64,000 bases of DNA from Pantoea rwandensis (GCF_002095475.1 NZ_MLFR01000016.1:1-64000); one strand, 5' to 3'; counted from the first letter of the stretch, positions 8,657-18,931 are shown. The notes: generated from the letters alone by a model not told the origin. Made by a program: numbers and translations.

Positions 8657-9231
8657 AGTGGCACCTTACAGTTGGTTTCATTTATCGCGGCGGATCACCC
8701 GCGGCGATGACTTGAACGCTTTAGAGGTTTCTGTGGCTTCCTTGTAAGCCGGGTCTGGCCATCGAGAATAGTGTGCAACAACGACGAAGCGCTGAAGCGC
8801 ACCGGTAAAGATTTGGCGTTAATTGAGAAATGATAATTGAAAAGTGAAGAGGATACTTTGGAGGGAGGAAATCCCTCGCAGTGTACTGCGCTAGCTGAAG
8901 TGTATTTAACTGTCCGTGGAAGGACCGGGTCATGCGCGAACTCCAGTGGACTTAGCCACACAACTGACAACGCTTATGTTTAAAGTGCATCATATTTGCA
9001 GTGCATTGCAACAGTATTTTTACTTCGCGTTAAAGAAAAAGTTTTAAGCGAAGCATGAGATTTTGAGTCTTAAATTAAATTTTCGAGTTTCATCAAGGGG
9101 ATGGATTATTGAGGCCTCGCTGAACTTTTTCGGAACATTCGGAAGGAAGCCCGGCCGCCGGAATGTGGAGGGTCAGTTGAAAACAACCCTTGTGCGCCCG
9201 GTTGGACGCGCAAGAGCTGTGCATTTATTAA
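8657..9231. other. Intergenic region upstream of phoH
   Basis: 575 bases between the phoH start and the efeB 3' end. It must contain the phoH promoter, on the minus strand. The only clear structure is a 6-bp hairpin with a GGA-containing loop, GAGGGA-GGAAA-TCCCTC, near 8860-8880. A 91-codon minus-strand frame (8695-8970) has no ribosome site or recognisable protein and was rejected. Nothing else identified. Confidence 0.5.
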
Positions 9232-10512
9232 TCAGGCTTGCAGTAACGACTGGCCGAGATAATGATTTTCGTCTGGAATGCCAGGCAAAGCGAAAAAGTA
9301 TCCGCCACCGATGGGACGAATATATTCTTCCAGCGCTTCGCCATTGAGACGCTTCTGTACGGTGATAAAGCCTTTGGTTAAATCATGTTGATAACAGACA
9401 AATAATAGCCCCATATCCAGCTGCCCTGCGCCGGTGATACCCGATGAATAGCTATAACCGCGTCGCAGCATGAGACTGCTGTCGGTTTCTGGGGTTCGCG
9501 GATTGGCCAAGCGAATATGCGCATCCAGCGCAATCACATCACCATCCGGGTCTTTGCTGTAATCTGGCACATCGCGTTCAATCTTCATGCCCAAAGGCGC
9601 ACCGGAGAGTTTTTCACGACCGAAAATGGTTTGCTGCTCACCCAGTGGCGTGCGGTCCCACATTTCTACGTGAAAACGAATAATGCGCACGGCCTGATAG
9701 CTGCCCCCTAACGTCCAGGCAGGTTCCTGCTGGTTAGCCGTGACCCACAGCAGTTGATCCATCAATGTCGCATTGTGGGTATCCGGGTTGGCAGTCCCAT
9801 CCTTGAAGCCCAGTAGATTGATCGGGGTTTCCTGTCCTTTACTGCGCGCAGCGTGGTCGGCAATGAAGCCATCGCGTCGCCAACGCACCGCCAGCAGATC
9901 TGGCGTGTGTTTGATGATGTCACGCAGTGCATGGATCACCGTGTCTTGGGTGTTGGCGCAAATCTGGATCAGCACATCACCATGACATTGTTCGGCATCG
10001 AGCGAGTCATTAGGGAAGCGCGTCATGCTTTGCAACTGCGCAGGTTTATGCGGGCTTAAACCATAGCGCGCATCAAACAGCGAGGTGCCAACGGATAACG
10101 TCATCGTTAAATTATCTGGCGCGATATCGGCTCCCAAAATCCCAGAATCCATCGGCGGCAACTGCGGATTTGGCACTGAGGGCGCCGGGCCACCTTTGGT
10201 GAGAAACGTGAAGCGAGCGGTCAGCAAACGGAACAAGCGCTCTAAATCTGTTTTATCGCTGGCTAAGACATCAAACGCCACCAGCATCATTGAAGCTTGC
10301 TGAGGGGTGATAATGCCTGCCTGGTGTGGACCGTAGAAAGGTTGCACCTGCTGGCGCGCATCGGGTGCCACTGTGCCGGGAGAAAAGCTGTCAGCCGCGG
10401 CTGCCGTATGGAACGGGCAGCCGCCACTCAGGGCGGCCGCGCCGCCCAACATGCCTAATCCCTGCAATAAACGACGACGCGACGGCTCTGCCGCGTCATT
10501 TTTATGGCTCAT
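9232..10512 (-). CDS. efeB: Deferrochelatase/peroxidase, DyP type
   Basis: 426 residues. A Tat signal ([21 protein letters not shown]) directs the folded haem protein to the periplasm. The body is a DyP-type peroxidase with the GFKDGTAN motif and its catalytic Asp, and a proximal-His region ([20 protein letters not shown]). EfeB oxidises ferrous iron and has been reported to remove iron from haem. Third gene of efeUOB, two bases after efeO. It agrees with E. coli EfeB (YcdB) in length and domain order. Confidence 0.93.
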   Translation of the reverse strand: MSHKNDAAEPSRRRLLQGLGMLGGAAALSGGCPFHTAAAADSFSPGTVAPDARQQVQPFYGPHQAGIITPQQASMMLVAFDVLASDKTDLERLFRLLTARFTFLTKGGPAPSVPNPQLPPMDSGILGADIAPDNLTMTLSVGTSLFDARYGLSPHKPAQLQSMTRFPNDSLDAEQCHGDVLIQICANTQDTVIHALRDIIKHTPDLLAVRWRRDGFIADHAARSKGQETPINLLGFKDGTANPDTHNATLMDQLLWVTANQQEPAWTLGGSYQAVRIIRFHVEMWDRTPLGEQQTIFGREKLSGAPLGMKIERDVPDYSKDPDGDVIALDAHIRLANPRTPETDSSLMLRRGYSYSSGITGAGQLDMGLLFVCYQHDLTKGFITVQKRLNGEALEEYIRPIGGGYFFALPGIPDENHYLGQSLLQA

Positions 10513-10514
10513 GA

Positions 10515-11633
10515 TTAGTCGAGACCTAAAGTTCCGCGCAACAGAGAGAGATCTTCCGCCAGCGTAGTGATCGGCCCTTTCAATGCATTACGGTCAGCGG
10601 TGGTGAGCTTCTCGTAAGATTCGAAACCGTCTTTGGTGCGATATTTGCTGAGGATGTCATCCACTTTTTTGAAGTTGGCATCGACTTTCGCCAGCAGTTG
10701 CGGATTGGCTTTTTGCAACTGTGGACGCAACAGATCAACGATTTTCTGCGCACCATCGATGTTGGCCTGGAAGTCAGACAGGTCGGTACGGCTGTAACGA
10801 TCTTCTTCACCCGAGATTTTGCTGGAGGCGACTTCTTCCACCAGACCTGCAGCACCACCCACCACTTTGGCCGGTGGGAAGGCCAGTTCGCTGATACGGG
10901 TTTGCAGATCCAATACATCTTGGTTCAGCTTAGTGGCGAACTCTTCCGCGCCTTTGGTGGTTTTATCCGCCCACAGGATTTTTTCAATGCGGTGGAAACC
11001 CGTGAACTTCGGATCATCAGCTTTTTTCTCGAAGTCATCTTCACGGGCGTCGATGCTGCCATCGAGGTCGGAGAAGAGTTCAGCAATAGGTTCGATACGC
11101 TCATAGTGTGCACGGGTTGGCGCATACAAGGCTTTGGCTTTCTCAAGGTCACCGGCTTTGACGGCATCAGTGAAGGCTTGAGTGCCGGCCACCAGCTCTT
11201 TGACTTCGCTCATGACGTAGGTTTTGTAATCAGTGATCGGGCCAGCCAGCTGCATGATGTCGGTTTTGCCTTTGGCAGCGGTTTTCGACTCACCAGTGAC
11301 AACCAGTTTACCTTTCGGGTTGGTCAGCAAGCCGCAGGTCATGTCGTATTCGCCCGCTTCAAGGTTAGCGGTGAGTTTCTGGCTGAAGCCTGGCGCAATG
11401 TTTTCACGCTCTTCCACCACCATCACCCCTTTCAGGATTTCCCATTCCAGCGCTTTCTGGCTGTTGTTTTTGATGATGAACTGCGTTTTCCCTGCCTGCA
11501 CGTTGAGTGACATCGGCTCGCACTGTTTGTCGGTGACGGTGACCGTTACCTGCGGGATGGATGCAGCAGAAGCGGCGCCAGAGAGGGCCAGCATTGAAAC
11601 CAACAGCGCCTTACGGCGGAAGCGAATCGTCAT
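10515..11633 (-). CDS. efeO: Periplasmic iron-binding component of EfeUOB
   Basis: 372 residues. Signal peptide about 1-23 ([18 protein letters not shown]). An N-terminal cupredoxin-like domain follows ([22 protein letters not shown]-type block, about 28-115), then an M75/imelysin-like helical domain whose HxxE-type elements appear as [20 protein letters not shown] and [10 protein letters not shown]. It captures ferrous/ferric iron in the periplasm for EfeU. Middle gene of the operon, separated from efeU by 54 bases containing a hairpin. Confidence 0.93.
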   Translation of the reverse strand: MTIRFRRKALLVSMLALSGAASAASIPQVTVTVTDKQCEPMSLNVQAGKTQFIIKNNSQKALEWEILKGVMVVEERENIAPGFSQKLTANLEAGEYDMTCGLLTNPKGKLVVTGESKTAAKGKTDIMQLAGPITDYKTYVMSEVKELVAGTQAFTDAVKAGDLEKAKALYAPTRAHYERIEPIAELFSDLDGSIDAREDDFEKKADDPKFTGFHRIEKILWADKTTKGAEEFATKLNQDVLDLQTRISELAFPPAKVVGGAAGLVEEVASSKISGEEDRYSRTDLSDFQANIDGAQKIVDLLRPQLQKANPQLLAKVDANFKKVDDILSKYRTKDGFESYEKLTTADRNALKGPITTLAEDLSLLRGTLGLD

Positions 11634-11659
11634 AGTGATATCCCTGTTACATGGAAGAA

Positions 11660-11679
11660 CAGGCGCGCAATCGCGCCTG
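11660..11679 (-). other. Hairpin between efeU and efeO
   Basis: CAGGCGCG/CGCGCCTG (11660-11667 with 11672-11679), loop CAAT. On the transcribed strand it lies just after the efeU stop and is not followed by a T-run, so it more likely modulates mRNA stability or the efeU:efeO ratio than terminates. Confidence 0.45.
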
Positions 11680-11687
11680 ATTTAATT

Positions 11688-12521
11688 TCAGCGTGTGGTG
11701 CGTGCGGCGTTGGCCGTCGGACGTGCCGGGAAGAAAAATAGCAGCAGTGCGGGGACCAGATAGATCAGCCATACCGCGACTTCACTGACACTTGGGGTTT
11801 CCTGATAGCCCAAGATACCTTCCAGCAGTGTGCCCACCACCGAATGTGTGGAGAGCGTGTTGCTGAGGTCAAAGGCCACGTCCTGGAAGTGGTTCCACAG
11901 CCCGGCTTCATGGAAGGCACGGATAGCACCTGCCGCCAAGCCAGCGGCGACGAACAGAATGAACAAGCTAGTCCAGCGGAAGAAGCTGGCAAGGTTCAGA
12001 CGTATGCCGCCGTAGTAAAGCAGCATGCCTAAAACGATCGCGGTCACTAAGCCGAGCACCGCACCAATTGGTGGTGCATAACCCACATCTTGGGTGAAGG
12101 CCGCCAGCAGGAAGAACACCGATTCTAATCCCTCACGTGCCACGGCCAGAAAGACCATGATCACCAGCGGGAAGCCGCTGCCGCCCTGCTTTTGCAGCGC
12201 TTGATCTACAGAGCGTTCCAGCGTGGCTTTGATGTTGCGCGAGACTTTGCGCATCCAGAACACCATGGAGGTGAGGATGACCACTGCAACCACAGCGACA
12301 ATGCCCTCAAACAGCTCTTGCTGTTTCTGCGGGAATTCGCCGGTGGTTTCGTTGATGAAAATGCCTAATGCCAAACAGAGTGCAGCCGCAATGAACACGC
12401 CAGCCCACATCGCGGGAAACCATTGGGTGCGCTGGGTGCGTTTCAGGTAGCTGGCAATCAGGCTGACGATGAGTGCTGCTTCAAGACCTTCACGCAGCAT
12501 AATGAGAAACGGAACGAACAT
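11688..12521 (-). CDS. efeU: Ferrous iron permease, FTR1 family
   Basis: 277 residues, seven membrane segments, with two REGLE iron-transport motifs: MLREGLEAAL near the N-terminus and VAREGLESVFFLLA near residue 135. Nearly colinear with E. coli EfeU (YcdN). It transports iron across the inner membrane with EfeO and EfeB. The ATG at 12521 has AGAGG just upstream and matches the conserved N-terminus MFVPFLIML; an in-frame TTG two codons earlier is not used in homologues. First gene of the operon, behind a Fur box. Confidence 0.94.
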   Translation of the reverse strand: MFVPFLIMLREGLEAALIVSLIASYLKRTQRTQWFPAMWAGVFIAAALCLALGIFINETTGEFPQKQQELFEGIVAVVAVVILTSMVFWMRKVSRNIKATLERSVDQALQKQGGSGFPLVIMVFLAVAREGLESVFFLLAAFTQDVGYAPPIGAVLGLVTAIVLGMLLYYGGIRLNLASFFRWTSLFILFVAAGLAAGAIRAFHEAGLWNHFQDVAFDLSNTLSTHSVVGTLLEGILGYQETPSVSEVAVWLIYLVPALLLFFFPARPTANAARTTR

Positions 12522-12581
12522 CACCAACCTCTTGATTGTTAAGGAGGGTAAACCTTAAGTAAAAATACGTAAAATGTGAAC

Positions 12582-12600
12582 GATATTGATTATCATTACA
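12582..12600 (-). promoter_or_regulatory. Fur box upstream of efeUOB
   Basis: GATATTGATTATCATTACA on the plus strand; its complement agrees with the 19-bp Fur consensus GATAATGATAATCATTATC at about 16 positions. It lies 60-80 bases upstream of efeU, as expected for iron-dependent repression. Confidence 0.85.
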
Positions 12601-13015
12601 GAGATAAAAAATACAAGTCACGTCATGAAATAATTTCTCATTTGCGGAGCGGGAGACGGATTCAATGAGATGAGGTGGTGGCGTTTCATGAGGTATGTGG
12701 GGTGTTCGGGGTGGCTTCAAGTTCCGTGCTCGGTCCACTAAAGGCCATTCCGATCGCGAAGGAATCTCGCATCCATGCAGATCGGCCGCGCCATCCATGG
12801 CGCGGACGCTTCGCTCTTCGGAATGGCCTTTAGTAGACTTTGGGCTATATCGTTGCTTTGAAAATATCGTTGTAGCATTCGCGATTTAATAAAAACTGCT
12901 TTTTGAGGTTGGTAACTCTTGGCGCACAGACTTCGCTTTTCGGAATGACCTTTAGTAGACGTTTGGCTACGTCGTTGCTTTGAATGAAGCGTTGGGGCAT
13001 TGGCGATTTAATAAA
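12601..13015. other. Gene-free repeat region between efeU and putP
   Basis: No credible gene. It holds an inverted repeat (12738-12833) and a tandem pair of ~90-base direct repeats (12809-12899 and 12931-13020), listed separately. The rest shows nothing I can name. Confidence 0.6.
12738..12833. repeat. 16-bp inverted repeat with internal GGA-loop hairpin
   Basis: CTAAAGGCCATTCCGA (12738-12753) is repeated inverted at 12818-12833. Between them is a 9-bp stem CCGCGCCAT/ATGGCGCGG (12786-12794 with 12797-12805), whose minus-strand apex reads ATGGAT, and a second GCATGGATGC on the same strand. The layout, outer arms plus inner hairpin and no frame, resembles a dispersed MITE-like or REPIN-like repeat; no transposase is nearby. 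Confidence 0.6.
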
Positions 13016-13020
13016 AAGCC
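12809..13020 (+). repeat. Two ~90-bp direct repeats, 122-bp period
   Basis: Copy 1 (12809-12899) and copy 2 (12931-13020) share CTTCGCT, TTCGGAATG, CCTTTAGTAGAC, CGTTGCTTTGAA and GCGATTTAATAAAAA, with scattered differences. Copy 2 runs into the putP terminator. This may be an old duplication of the putP 3' flank together with one arm of the inverted repeat. Confidence 0.7.
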
Positions 13021-13041
13021 CGCCGTTTAACGGGCGGGCTT
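13016..13041 (-). terminator. putP terminator
   Basis: AAGCCCGCC/GGCGGGCTT (13016-13024 with 13033-13041). On the minus strand it is followed by TTTTTAT, 18 bases past the putP stop. Confidence 0.85.
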
Positions 13042-13058
13042 GATCTGTAAAAGACAGA

Positions 13059-14543
13059 TTATTTGGTCTGGTACTCTGCTTCAGCCGCCGCGAAACGAGC
13101 TTGGGCTGCTTCTGATGGGCCGTTGCCAATCAGGCTGAACACCACAATCGCGATGCTGGCGAAGATGAAGCCAGGGATGATTTCATACAGCTCGACGTAA
13201 CCATACTGTTTCCATAGCAGCACGGTCATTGCCCCAATCACCATACCGGCCAGCGCTCCGTTGCGTGTCATACGCTTCCAGCACACACCGAACAGGACAA
13301 CCGGACCGAAGGCCGCACCAAAGCCCGCCCAGGCATAACTGACTAAGCCCAGCACACGGTTTTCCGGGTTGGCGGCCAGCGCGATAGCGATCAGCGCAAT
13401 CACCAGCACCATCAAACGCCCAACCCAAACCAGCTCTTTCTGGCTGGCATTTTTACGCAGGAAGCCTTTATACAGGTCTTCGGTCAATGCACTTGAGCAC
13501 ACCAGCAGCTGACAGCTCAGGGTAGACATCACCGCAGCCAAGATGGCAGAGAGCAGAATGCCGGCAATCCAAGGGTTAAACAGGATTCGTGCCAGTTCGA
13601 TAAACACGCGCTCACCGTTCTGACTTACGCCTGCCGCGAGTTCAGGATGGTTCTGGAAGAATGCAATACCGAAGAAGCCGACCGCTACAGCACCTGCCAG
13701 ACACAGAATCATCCATGTCATCCCGATGCGACGTGCCGCGCGGATGGAACGGTGTGAATCTGCCGCCATGAAACGCGCCAGAATATGGGGCTGACCGAAA
13801 TAACCCAAGCCCCAACCGAGCAGCGAAATCACCGCGACAAAGTTCAGCCCTTTCAGCATATCGAGGTTTTCAAGGCTCTTCGCTTCGATGACCGCCAGTG
13901 AATCATCCAAACCACCCACCGCGATAATCACAAAGACCGGGGTCAGAATCAGCGCAAAGATCATCAGGCTGGCCTGCACGGTGTCGGTCCAGCTCACAGC
14001 CAGGAAACCGCCCACCAAAGTATAAAGGATGGTGGCTGCCGCCCCCGCCCACAAGGCAGTCTGATAATCCATGCCAAAGGTGCTTTCGAACAGACGCGCA
14101 CCCGCAACCACGCCAGATGCGCAATAGATGGTGAAGAAGATGAGAATAACCACAGCGGAGATGACACGCAGCAGTTTGCTTTTGTCTTCAAAACGGCTGG
14201 AGAAGAAATCCGGCAGGGTTAAAGCGTTGTCGTGATGTTCGGTCTGCACGCGCAGACGTCCCGCCACAATTTTCCAGTTCAGCCAGGCACCGATGGTCAG
14301 GCCGATGGCGATCCAGCTTTCAGAGATACCGGAAAGGAAAATCGCGCCGGGCAAACCCATCAGCAGCCAGCCACTCATATCCGATGCACCTGCTGAAAGT
14401 GCAGTCACTACGCTGCCTAAACTGCGGCCGCCCAGAATATAGTCATCAAAACTTTTGGTCGAACGATAGGCTACGAAACCGATCAACACCATCCCGAGGA
14501 TGTAAATTACAAAGGTCACCAACATCGGTGTGCTTACACTCAT
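13059..14543 (-). CDS. putP: Sodium/proline symporter
   Basis: 494 residues of the solute:sodium symporter family, with about thirteen membrane helices. The conserved GASDMSGWLLMGLPGA block, with the Na+-site Asp, and GFFSSRF-like/LPDFFSSRFEDKS blocks are present. It imports proline with sodium for catabolism by PutA, encoded divergently. The ATG at 14543 (MSVSTPMLV) fits the E. coli length; the open frame begins 12 codons earlier without a convincing site. Likely repressed by PutA through the GTTGCA sites in the intergenic region. Confidence 0.94.
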   Translation of the reverse strand: MSVSTPMLVTFVIYILGMVLIGFVAYRSTKSFDDYILGGRSLGSVVTALSAGASDMSGWLLMGLPGAIFLSGISESWIAIGLTIGAWLNWKIVAGRLRVQTEHHDNALTLPDFFSSRFEDKSKLLRVISAVVILIFFTIYCASGVVAGARLFESTFGMDYQTALWAGAAATILYTLVGGFLAVSWTDTVQASLMIFALILTPVFVIIAVGGLDDSLAVIEAKSLENLDMLKGLNFVAVISLLGWGLGYFGQPHILARFMAADSHRSIRAARRIGMTWMILCLAGAVAVGFFGIAFFQNHPELAAGVSQNGERVFIELARILFNPWIAGILLSAILAAVMSTLSCQLLVCSSALTEDLYKGFLRKNASQKELVWVGRLMVLVIALIAIALAANPENRVLGLVSYAWAGFGAAFGPVVLFGVCWKRMTRNGALAGMVIGAMTVLLWKQYGYVELYEIIPGFIFASIAIVVFSLIGNGPSEAAQARFAAAEAEYQTK

Positions 14544-14986
14544 ACTCTCTCCACTTATTATGTAATCCATTAAGAGCAATCTTTTTCCTGCGCTATCGGA
14601 ACGTGATAACTCAGGGCTTTACCGCATCCAGAGAAAGCGATTCCTCTTAAGGCGCGGTATCCTGCCGCAAAGGGGCGGCGCGCACAATGCATTTAACACA
14701 GCTGTCACATAGGTTTCACCTGACTTCGATTTTTTAATGCCAATAGGTTGCACTCACTCACACTTTCAGTTGCACCTTATTCAACATGAAAGTGTTCTCT
14801 TTGACCGAAGTTGCAACTTTGGCGAGCTTCTTGCAGCAAGTTCCGTGCCGTTTTTTCACAAGCCCGCTTTTAAGCGGTGATAAACGTGCAACTCAGGTCA
14901 CATTTAACACGGTTGCACAAAGTTGCAACATGAGTGATAGTGCAGCCCACGCTGATGTCGATTCATATTTTTAGGAAGAGGAAATC
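14544..14986. promoter_or_regulatory. putP-putA control region with clustered PutA sites
   Basis: 443 bases between divergent starts. The PutA operator core GTTGCA (or its complement TGCAAC) occurs at 14747-14752, 14769-14774, 14810-14817 (palindromic GTTGCAAC), 14887-14892, 14912-14917 and 14922-14929 (palindromic). E. coli PutA binds this hexamer through its ribbon-helix-helix domain, which is present in the PutA here. The cluster spans about 180 bases on the putA side. Confidence 0.8.
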
Positions 14987-17900
14987 ATGGGAACCACCAC
15001 CATGGGGGTGAAGCTGGATGAAGCCACCCGCGATCGCATTAAACTGGCGGCAGGAAAAATTGACCGCACGCCACACTGGCTGATCAAACAGGCGATTTTT
15101 AACTATCTTTCGCAGCTGGAAGCCGGTGAAGGGCTACCAGAAATTTCTGTGCAACTTGCTGATGCCGCCAGTGAAGAAGGCGCGCCAGACGAGTCATTCC
15201 AGCCTTTCCTCGACTTCGCCGAACATATTTTGCCGCAGTCGGTCACACGTTCGGCCATCACCGCCGCGTGGCGCCGCCCGGAAACCGATGCGGTGCCGAT
15301 GCTACTAGAACAGGCACGTCTCCCTGCCCCATTGGCAGAGAAAACCCATCAGCTTGCTTATAGCCTTGCGGATAAGTTACGGCACCAAAAAGGTGCAACC
15401 GGACGCGCCGGGATGGTGCAAAGTCTGTTGCAGGAGTTCTCCCTCTCTTCTCAGGAAGGCGTGGCGCTGATGTGTCTGGCGGAAGCGCTGTTGCGTATAC
15501 CTGATAAGCCAACCCGTGATGCGCTGATCCGCGATAAAATCAGCAACGGTAACTGGCAGTCACACCTGGGCCGCAGTCCATCAATGTTCGTTAACGCCGC
15601 TACCTGGGGCCTGCTGTTTACCGGTCGCTTGGTGTCTACCCATAACGAAGCCAATTTGTCGCGCTCGCTGAACCGCATTATCGGTAAGAGCGGTGAACCG
15701 CTGATCCGCAAAGGCGTGGATATGGCGATGCGCCTGATGGGCGAGCAGTTTGTTACCGGTGAAACCATCGCAGAAGCATTGGCTAACGCACGCAAGCTGG
15801 AGGAGAAAGGCTTCCGTTACTCTTATGACATGCTGGGTGAAGCCGCACTGACTGCCAGCGATGCTAAAGCCTATCTGCTCTCCTACCAGCAGGCGATTCA
15901 TGCGATTGGCAAAGCCTCTAATGGTCGTGGCATTTATGAAGGCCCTGGCATCTCCATTAAGCTTTCAGCACTGCATCCGCGTTACAGCCGGGCGCAGTAT
16001 GAGCGCGTGATGGAAGAGCTTTACCCTATTCTCAAATCACTCACCTTGCTGGCCCGCTCTTACGATATTGGTATCAACATCGATGCCGAAGAAGCGGACC
16101 GTCTGGAGCTGTCACTCGATCTGCTGGAGAAGCTGTGCTTCGAGCCGGAATTAGAAGGCTGGAACGGCATCGGCTTCGTGATTCAGGCGTATATGAAGCG
16201 CTGCCCATTTGTTATCGACTCACTGGTGGATTTAGCCCAGCGCAGCCGTCGCCGTCTGATGATCCGCTTGGTGAAAGGCGCGTACTGGGATAGCGAAATC
16301 AAGCGTGCGCAAGTCGAAGGTCTGGAAGGTTATCCGGTCTACACCCGCAAGGTTTATACCGATATCTCTTATCTGGCCTGTGCACGTAAGTTGCTGGCAG
16401 TGCCGAATCTGATTTATCCGCAGTTCGCCACCCACAATGCTCACACACTGGCAGCGATTTATCAGCTGGCGGGCAATAATTACTATCCGGGCCAGTATGA
16501 ATTCCAGTGTCTGCACGGCATGGGTGAACCGTTATACGAGCAGGTGGTGGGCAAAGTCGCTGACGGCAAACTGAACCGTCCTTGCCGTATTTATGCACCA
16601 GTTGGCACACATGAGACCTTGCTGGCTTACCTTGTACGTCGCCTGTTGGAAAACGGCGCGAACACCTCATTCGTTAATCGCATCGCTGATAACACTCTGC
16701 CCCTTGATGAGCTGGTGGCCGATCCGGTTACGGCCGTCGAGAAGATGGGCGCGAGTGAAGGTGCCGTTGGGTTACCGCATCCAAAGATTCCGTTACCGCG
16801 CGAACTCTATGGCGAAAAGCGTGTGAACTCGGCAGGTCTGGATATGGCCAACGAACACCGTCTGGCTTCACTCTCCAGTGCCCTGCTCAACAGCGCCAGC
16901 CAGCCATGGATCGCACAACCTCTGGTGGAAGGTGCGCTGGGTGAAGGCGTCAGCCGTCCAGTGCTGAACCCGTCGGCGCCTGCCGATGTGGTGGGCAGCG
17001 TACGCGAAGCCAGTGAAGCAGAAGTCTCGGAGGCTCTGGATGCGGCGGTAAATGCCGGTCCGATCTGGTTCGCCACCCCGCCACAAGAGCGCGCTGCCAT
17101 TCTGGAACGCGCTGCCGAGGCGATGGAAGGCCAGATGCAGCAGTTGATTGGCCTGCTGGTACGTGAAGCCGGCAAAACCTACAACAACGCCATTGCCGAA
17201 GTGCGCGAAGCAGTTGATTTCCTCTATTACTACGCCGGCATGGTGCGTGACGATTTCGATAATGAAACCCACCGTCCGCTGGGTCCCGTGGTGTGCATCA
17301 GCCCGTGGAACTTCCCGCTGGCGATTTTCGCGGGGCAGATCGCCGCTGCACTGGCGGCAGGTAACAGCGTGCTGGCGAAACCTGCTGAGCAGACTCCGCT
17401 GATTGCCGCACAGGCTGTGCAGATCATGCTGGATGCTGGCGTGCCTGCTGGCGTACTGCAACTGCTGCCAGGCCAGGGTGAAACCGTGGGTGCACAGCTG
17501 ACCGGCGACGAACGTGTTCGTGGCGTGATGTTTACCGGTTCAACGGCGGTCGCCACGCTGCTGCAGCGCAATCTGGCGGGGCGTCTCGATCCGCAAGGCC
17601 GTCCAACCCCGCTGATCGCCGAGACTGGCGGGATGAACGCCATGATCGTTGACTCCTCAGCGTTAACTGAACAGGTGGTGATCGATATCGTCGCCTCGGC
17701 GTTTGACAGTGCTGGACAGCGTTGTTCAGCGTTGCGTCTGCTTTGCGTGCAAGACGATGTGGCAGATCACACGCTGAAGATGCTGCGTGGTGCCATGGCC
17801 GAATGCCGCATGGGTAATCCAGAGCGCCTGTCGACCGACATTGGTCCAGTCATCGATGCCGAAGCCAAGGACAACATTGACCGCCACATTCAGGCGATGC

Positions 17901-18931
17901 GTAACAAAGGTTTCACCGTTTATCAGGCGGCACAGGACAATCCACAAGACAGCAAAGAGTGGAACAGCGGCACCTTTATCAAACCTACGCTGATCGAGTT
18001 GGATCAGGTGAGCGATCTGGATAAAGAGGTGTTTGGTCCGGTATTGCACGTGGTGCGCTTCGCCCGTAACAGCCTGCCACAGCTGATCGATCAAATTAAC
18101 GCCTCTGGTTATGGTCTGACGCTCGGTGTGCATACACGTATCGACGAAACCATCGCGCAGGTCACGGCGGGGGCAAAAGTCGGCAACCTGTATGTCAACC
18201 GCAACATGGTCGGCGCGGTGGTCGGCGTTCAGCCATTCGGTGGCGAAGGCTTGTCGGGGACAGGTCCAAAAGCGGGCGGTCCGCTCTATCTCTATCGTCT
18301 GCTGTCAAACCGCCCGGATGGTGCGTTACGCAAGACCTTTGATCGCCAGGACGCTGAACGACCTGTTGATAGCAGCGTTCGCACCGAGTTAATGAGCGCA
18401 CATCAGGCGTTACAAACCTGGGCGCAAGATAAGCCAGATCTATTAGCGCTGTGCCAGCGTTACGATGAACTGGCGCAGGCCGGTACCGTACGCGTGTTGC
18501 CGGGACCCACCGGTGAGCGCAACACCTTTACCCTGCTACCGCGCGAGCATGTGCTGTGTATTGCAGATAATGAACAGGATGCATTAACGCAGTTAGCGGC
18601 GGTGACCAGCGTAGGCAGCTCGGCGCTGTGGCAGGATGATGAGTTGCACCGTGAGCTGCGAACCCGTTTGCCTGCAGCTGTGCAACCACGTGTGGTGCTG
18701 GTAAAAGATGTGCTGGCGGCAGACTTTGATGCAGTGATCTATCACGGTGATGCCGATCAGTTGCGTACGCTGTGCGAGCAGGTTGCAGCCCGTGATGGTG
18801 CGATTGTTTCGGTGCAGGGCTTTGCCCGTGGCGAGACGAACCTGCTGCTTGAACGCCTGCTAATCGAACGTTCGCTGAGTGTGAATACCGCCGCGGCGGG
18901 AGGGAATGCGAGTTTGATGACGATTGGTTGA
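14987..18931 (+). CDS. putA: Trifunctional proline utilisation protein
   Basis: 1314 residues, full length for the enterobacterial type. The N-terminal ribbon-helix-helix repressor (GTTTMGVKLDEATRDRIK, about 1-47) binds DNA. The proline dehydrogenase barrel (about 260-570; GPGISIKLSALHPRYSR, QAYMKRC) is FAD-dependent. The pyrroline-5-carboxylate dehydrogenase domain (about 640-1110) has a Rossmann segment (CISPWNFPLAIF), catalytic Glu region (ETGGMNAMIVD) and catalytic Cys in DSAGQRCSALR. The C-terminal tail caps the substrate channel. It oxidises proline to glutamate at the membrane and, when proline is scarce, represses putA and putP. The start has an AGGAAGAGG site. Confidence 0.96.
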   Translation: MGTTTMGVKLDEATRDRIKLAAGKIDRTPHWLIKQAIFNYLSQLEAGEGLPEISVQLADAASEEGAPDESFQPFLDFAEHILPQSVTRSAITAAWRRPETDAVPMLLEQARLPAPLAEKTHQLAYSLADKLRHQKGATGRAGMVQSLLQEFSLSSQEGVALMCLAEALLRIPDKPTRDALIRDKISNGNWQSHLGRSPSMFVNAATWGLLFTGRLVSTHNEANLSRSLNRIIGKSGEPLIRKGVDMAMRLMGEQFVTGETIAEALANARKLEEKGFRYSYDMLGEAALTASDAKAYLLSYQQAIHAIGKASNGRGIYEGPGISIKLSALHPRYSRAQYERVMEELYPILKSLTLLARSYDIGINIDAEEADRLELSLDLLEKLCFEPELEGWNGIGFVIQAYMKRCPFVIDSLVDLAQRSRRRLMIRLVKGAYWDSEIKRAQVEGLEGYPVYTRKVYTDISYLACARKLLAVPNLIYPQFATHNAHTLAAIYQLAGNNYYPGQYEFQCLHGMGEPLYEQVVGKVADGKLNRPCRIYAPVGTHETLLAYLVRRLLENGANTSFVNRIADNTLPLDELVADPVTAVEKMGASEGAVGLPHPKIPLPRELYGEKRVNSAGLDMANEHRLASLSSALLNSASQPWIAQPLVEGALGEGVSRPVLNPSAPADVVGSVREASEAEVSEALDAAVNAGPIWFATPPQERAAILERAAEAMEGQMQQLIGLLVREAGKTYNNAIAEVREAVDFLYYYAGMVRDDFDNETHRPLGPVVCISPWNFPLAIFAGQIAAALAAGNSVLAKPAEQTPLIAAQAVQIMLDAGVPAGVLQLLPGQGETVGAQLTGDERVRGVMFTGSTAVATLLQRNLAGRLDPQGRPTPLIAETGGMNAMIVDSSALTEQVVIDIVASAFDSAGQRCSALRLLCVQDDVADHTLKMLRGAMAECRMGNPERLSTDIGPVIDAEAKDNIDRHIQAMRNKGFTVYQAAQDNPQDSKEWNSGTFIKPTLIELDQVSDLDKEVFGPVLHVVRFARNSLPQLIDQINASGYGLTLGVHTRIDETIAQVTAGAKVGNLYVNRNMVGAVVGVQPFGGEGLSGTGPKAGGPLYLYRLLSNRPDGALRKTFDRQDAERPVDSSVRTELMSAHQALQTWAQDKPDLLALCQRYDELAQAGTVRVLPGPTGERNTFTLLPREHVLCIADNEQDALTQLAAVTSVGSSALWQDDELHRELRTRLPAAVQPRVVLVKDVLAADFDAVIYHGDADQLRTLCEQVAARDGAIVSVQGFARGETNLLLERLLIERSLSVNTAAAGGNASLMTIG

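Noticed and set aside
8695-8970. 91-codon minus-strand frame upstream of phoH
   Set aside because: No ribosome site, no hydrophobic or domain pattern; it lies where the phoH leader should be.
9063-9347. 94-codon plus-strand frame overlapping the efeB 3' end
   Set aside because: Enters efeB antisense and shows no domain; considered chance.
10698-11510. 270-codon open frame antisense to efeO
   Set aside because: Shadow of efeO; composition (Phe/Val/Gly-rich with no domain) and lack of a start signal do not support a gene.
12738-13020. Insertion sequence
   Set aside because: Inverted and direct repeats exist but no transposase frame or target duplication is visible.
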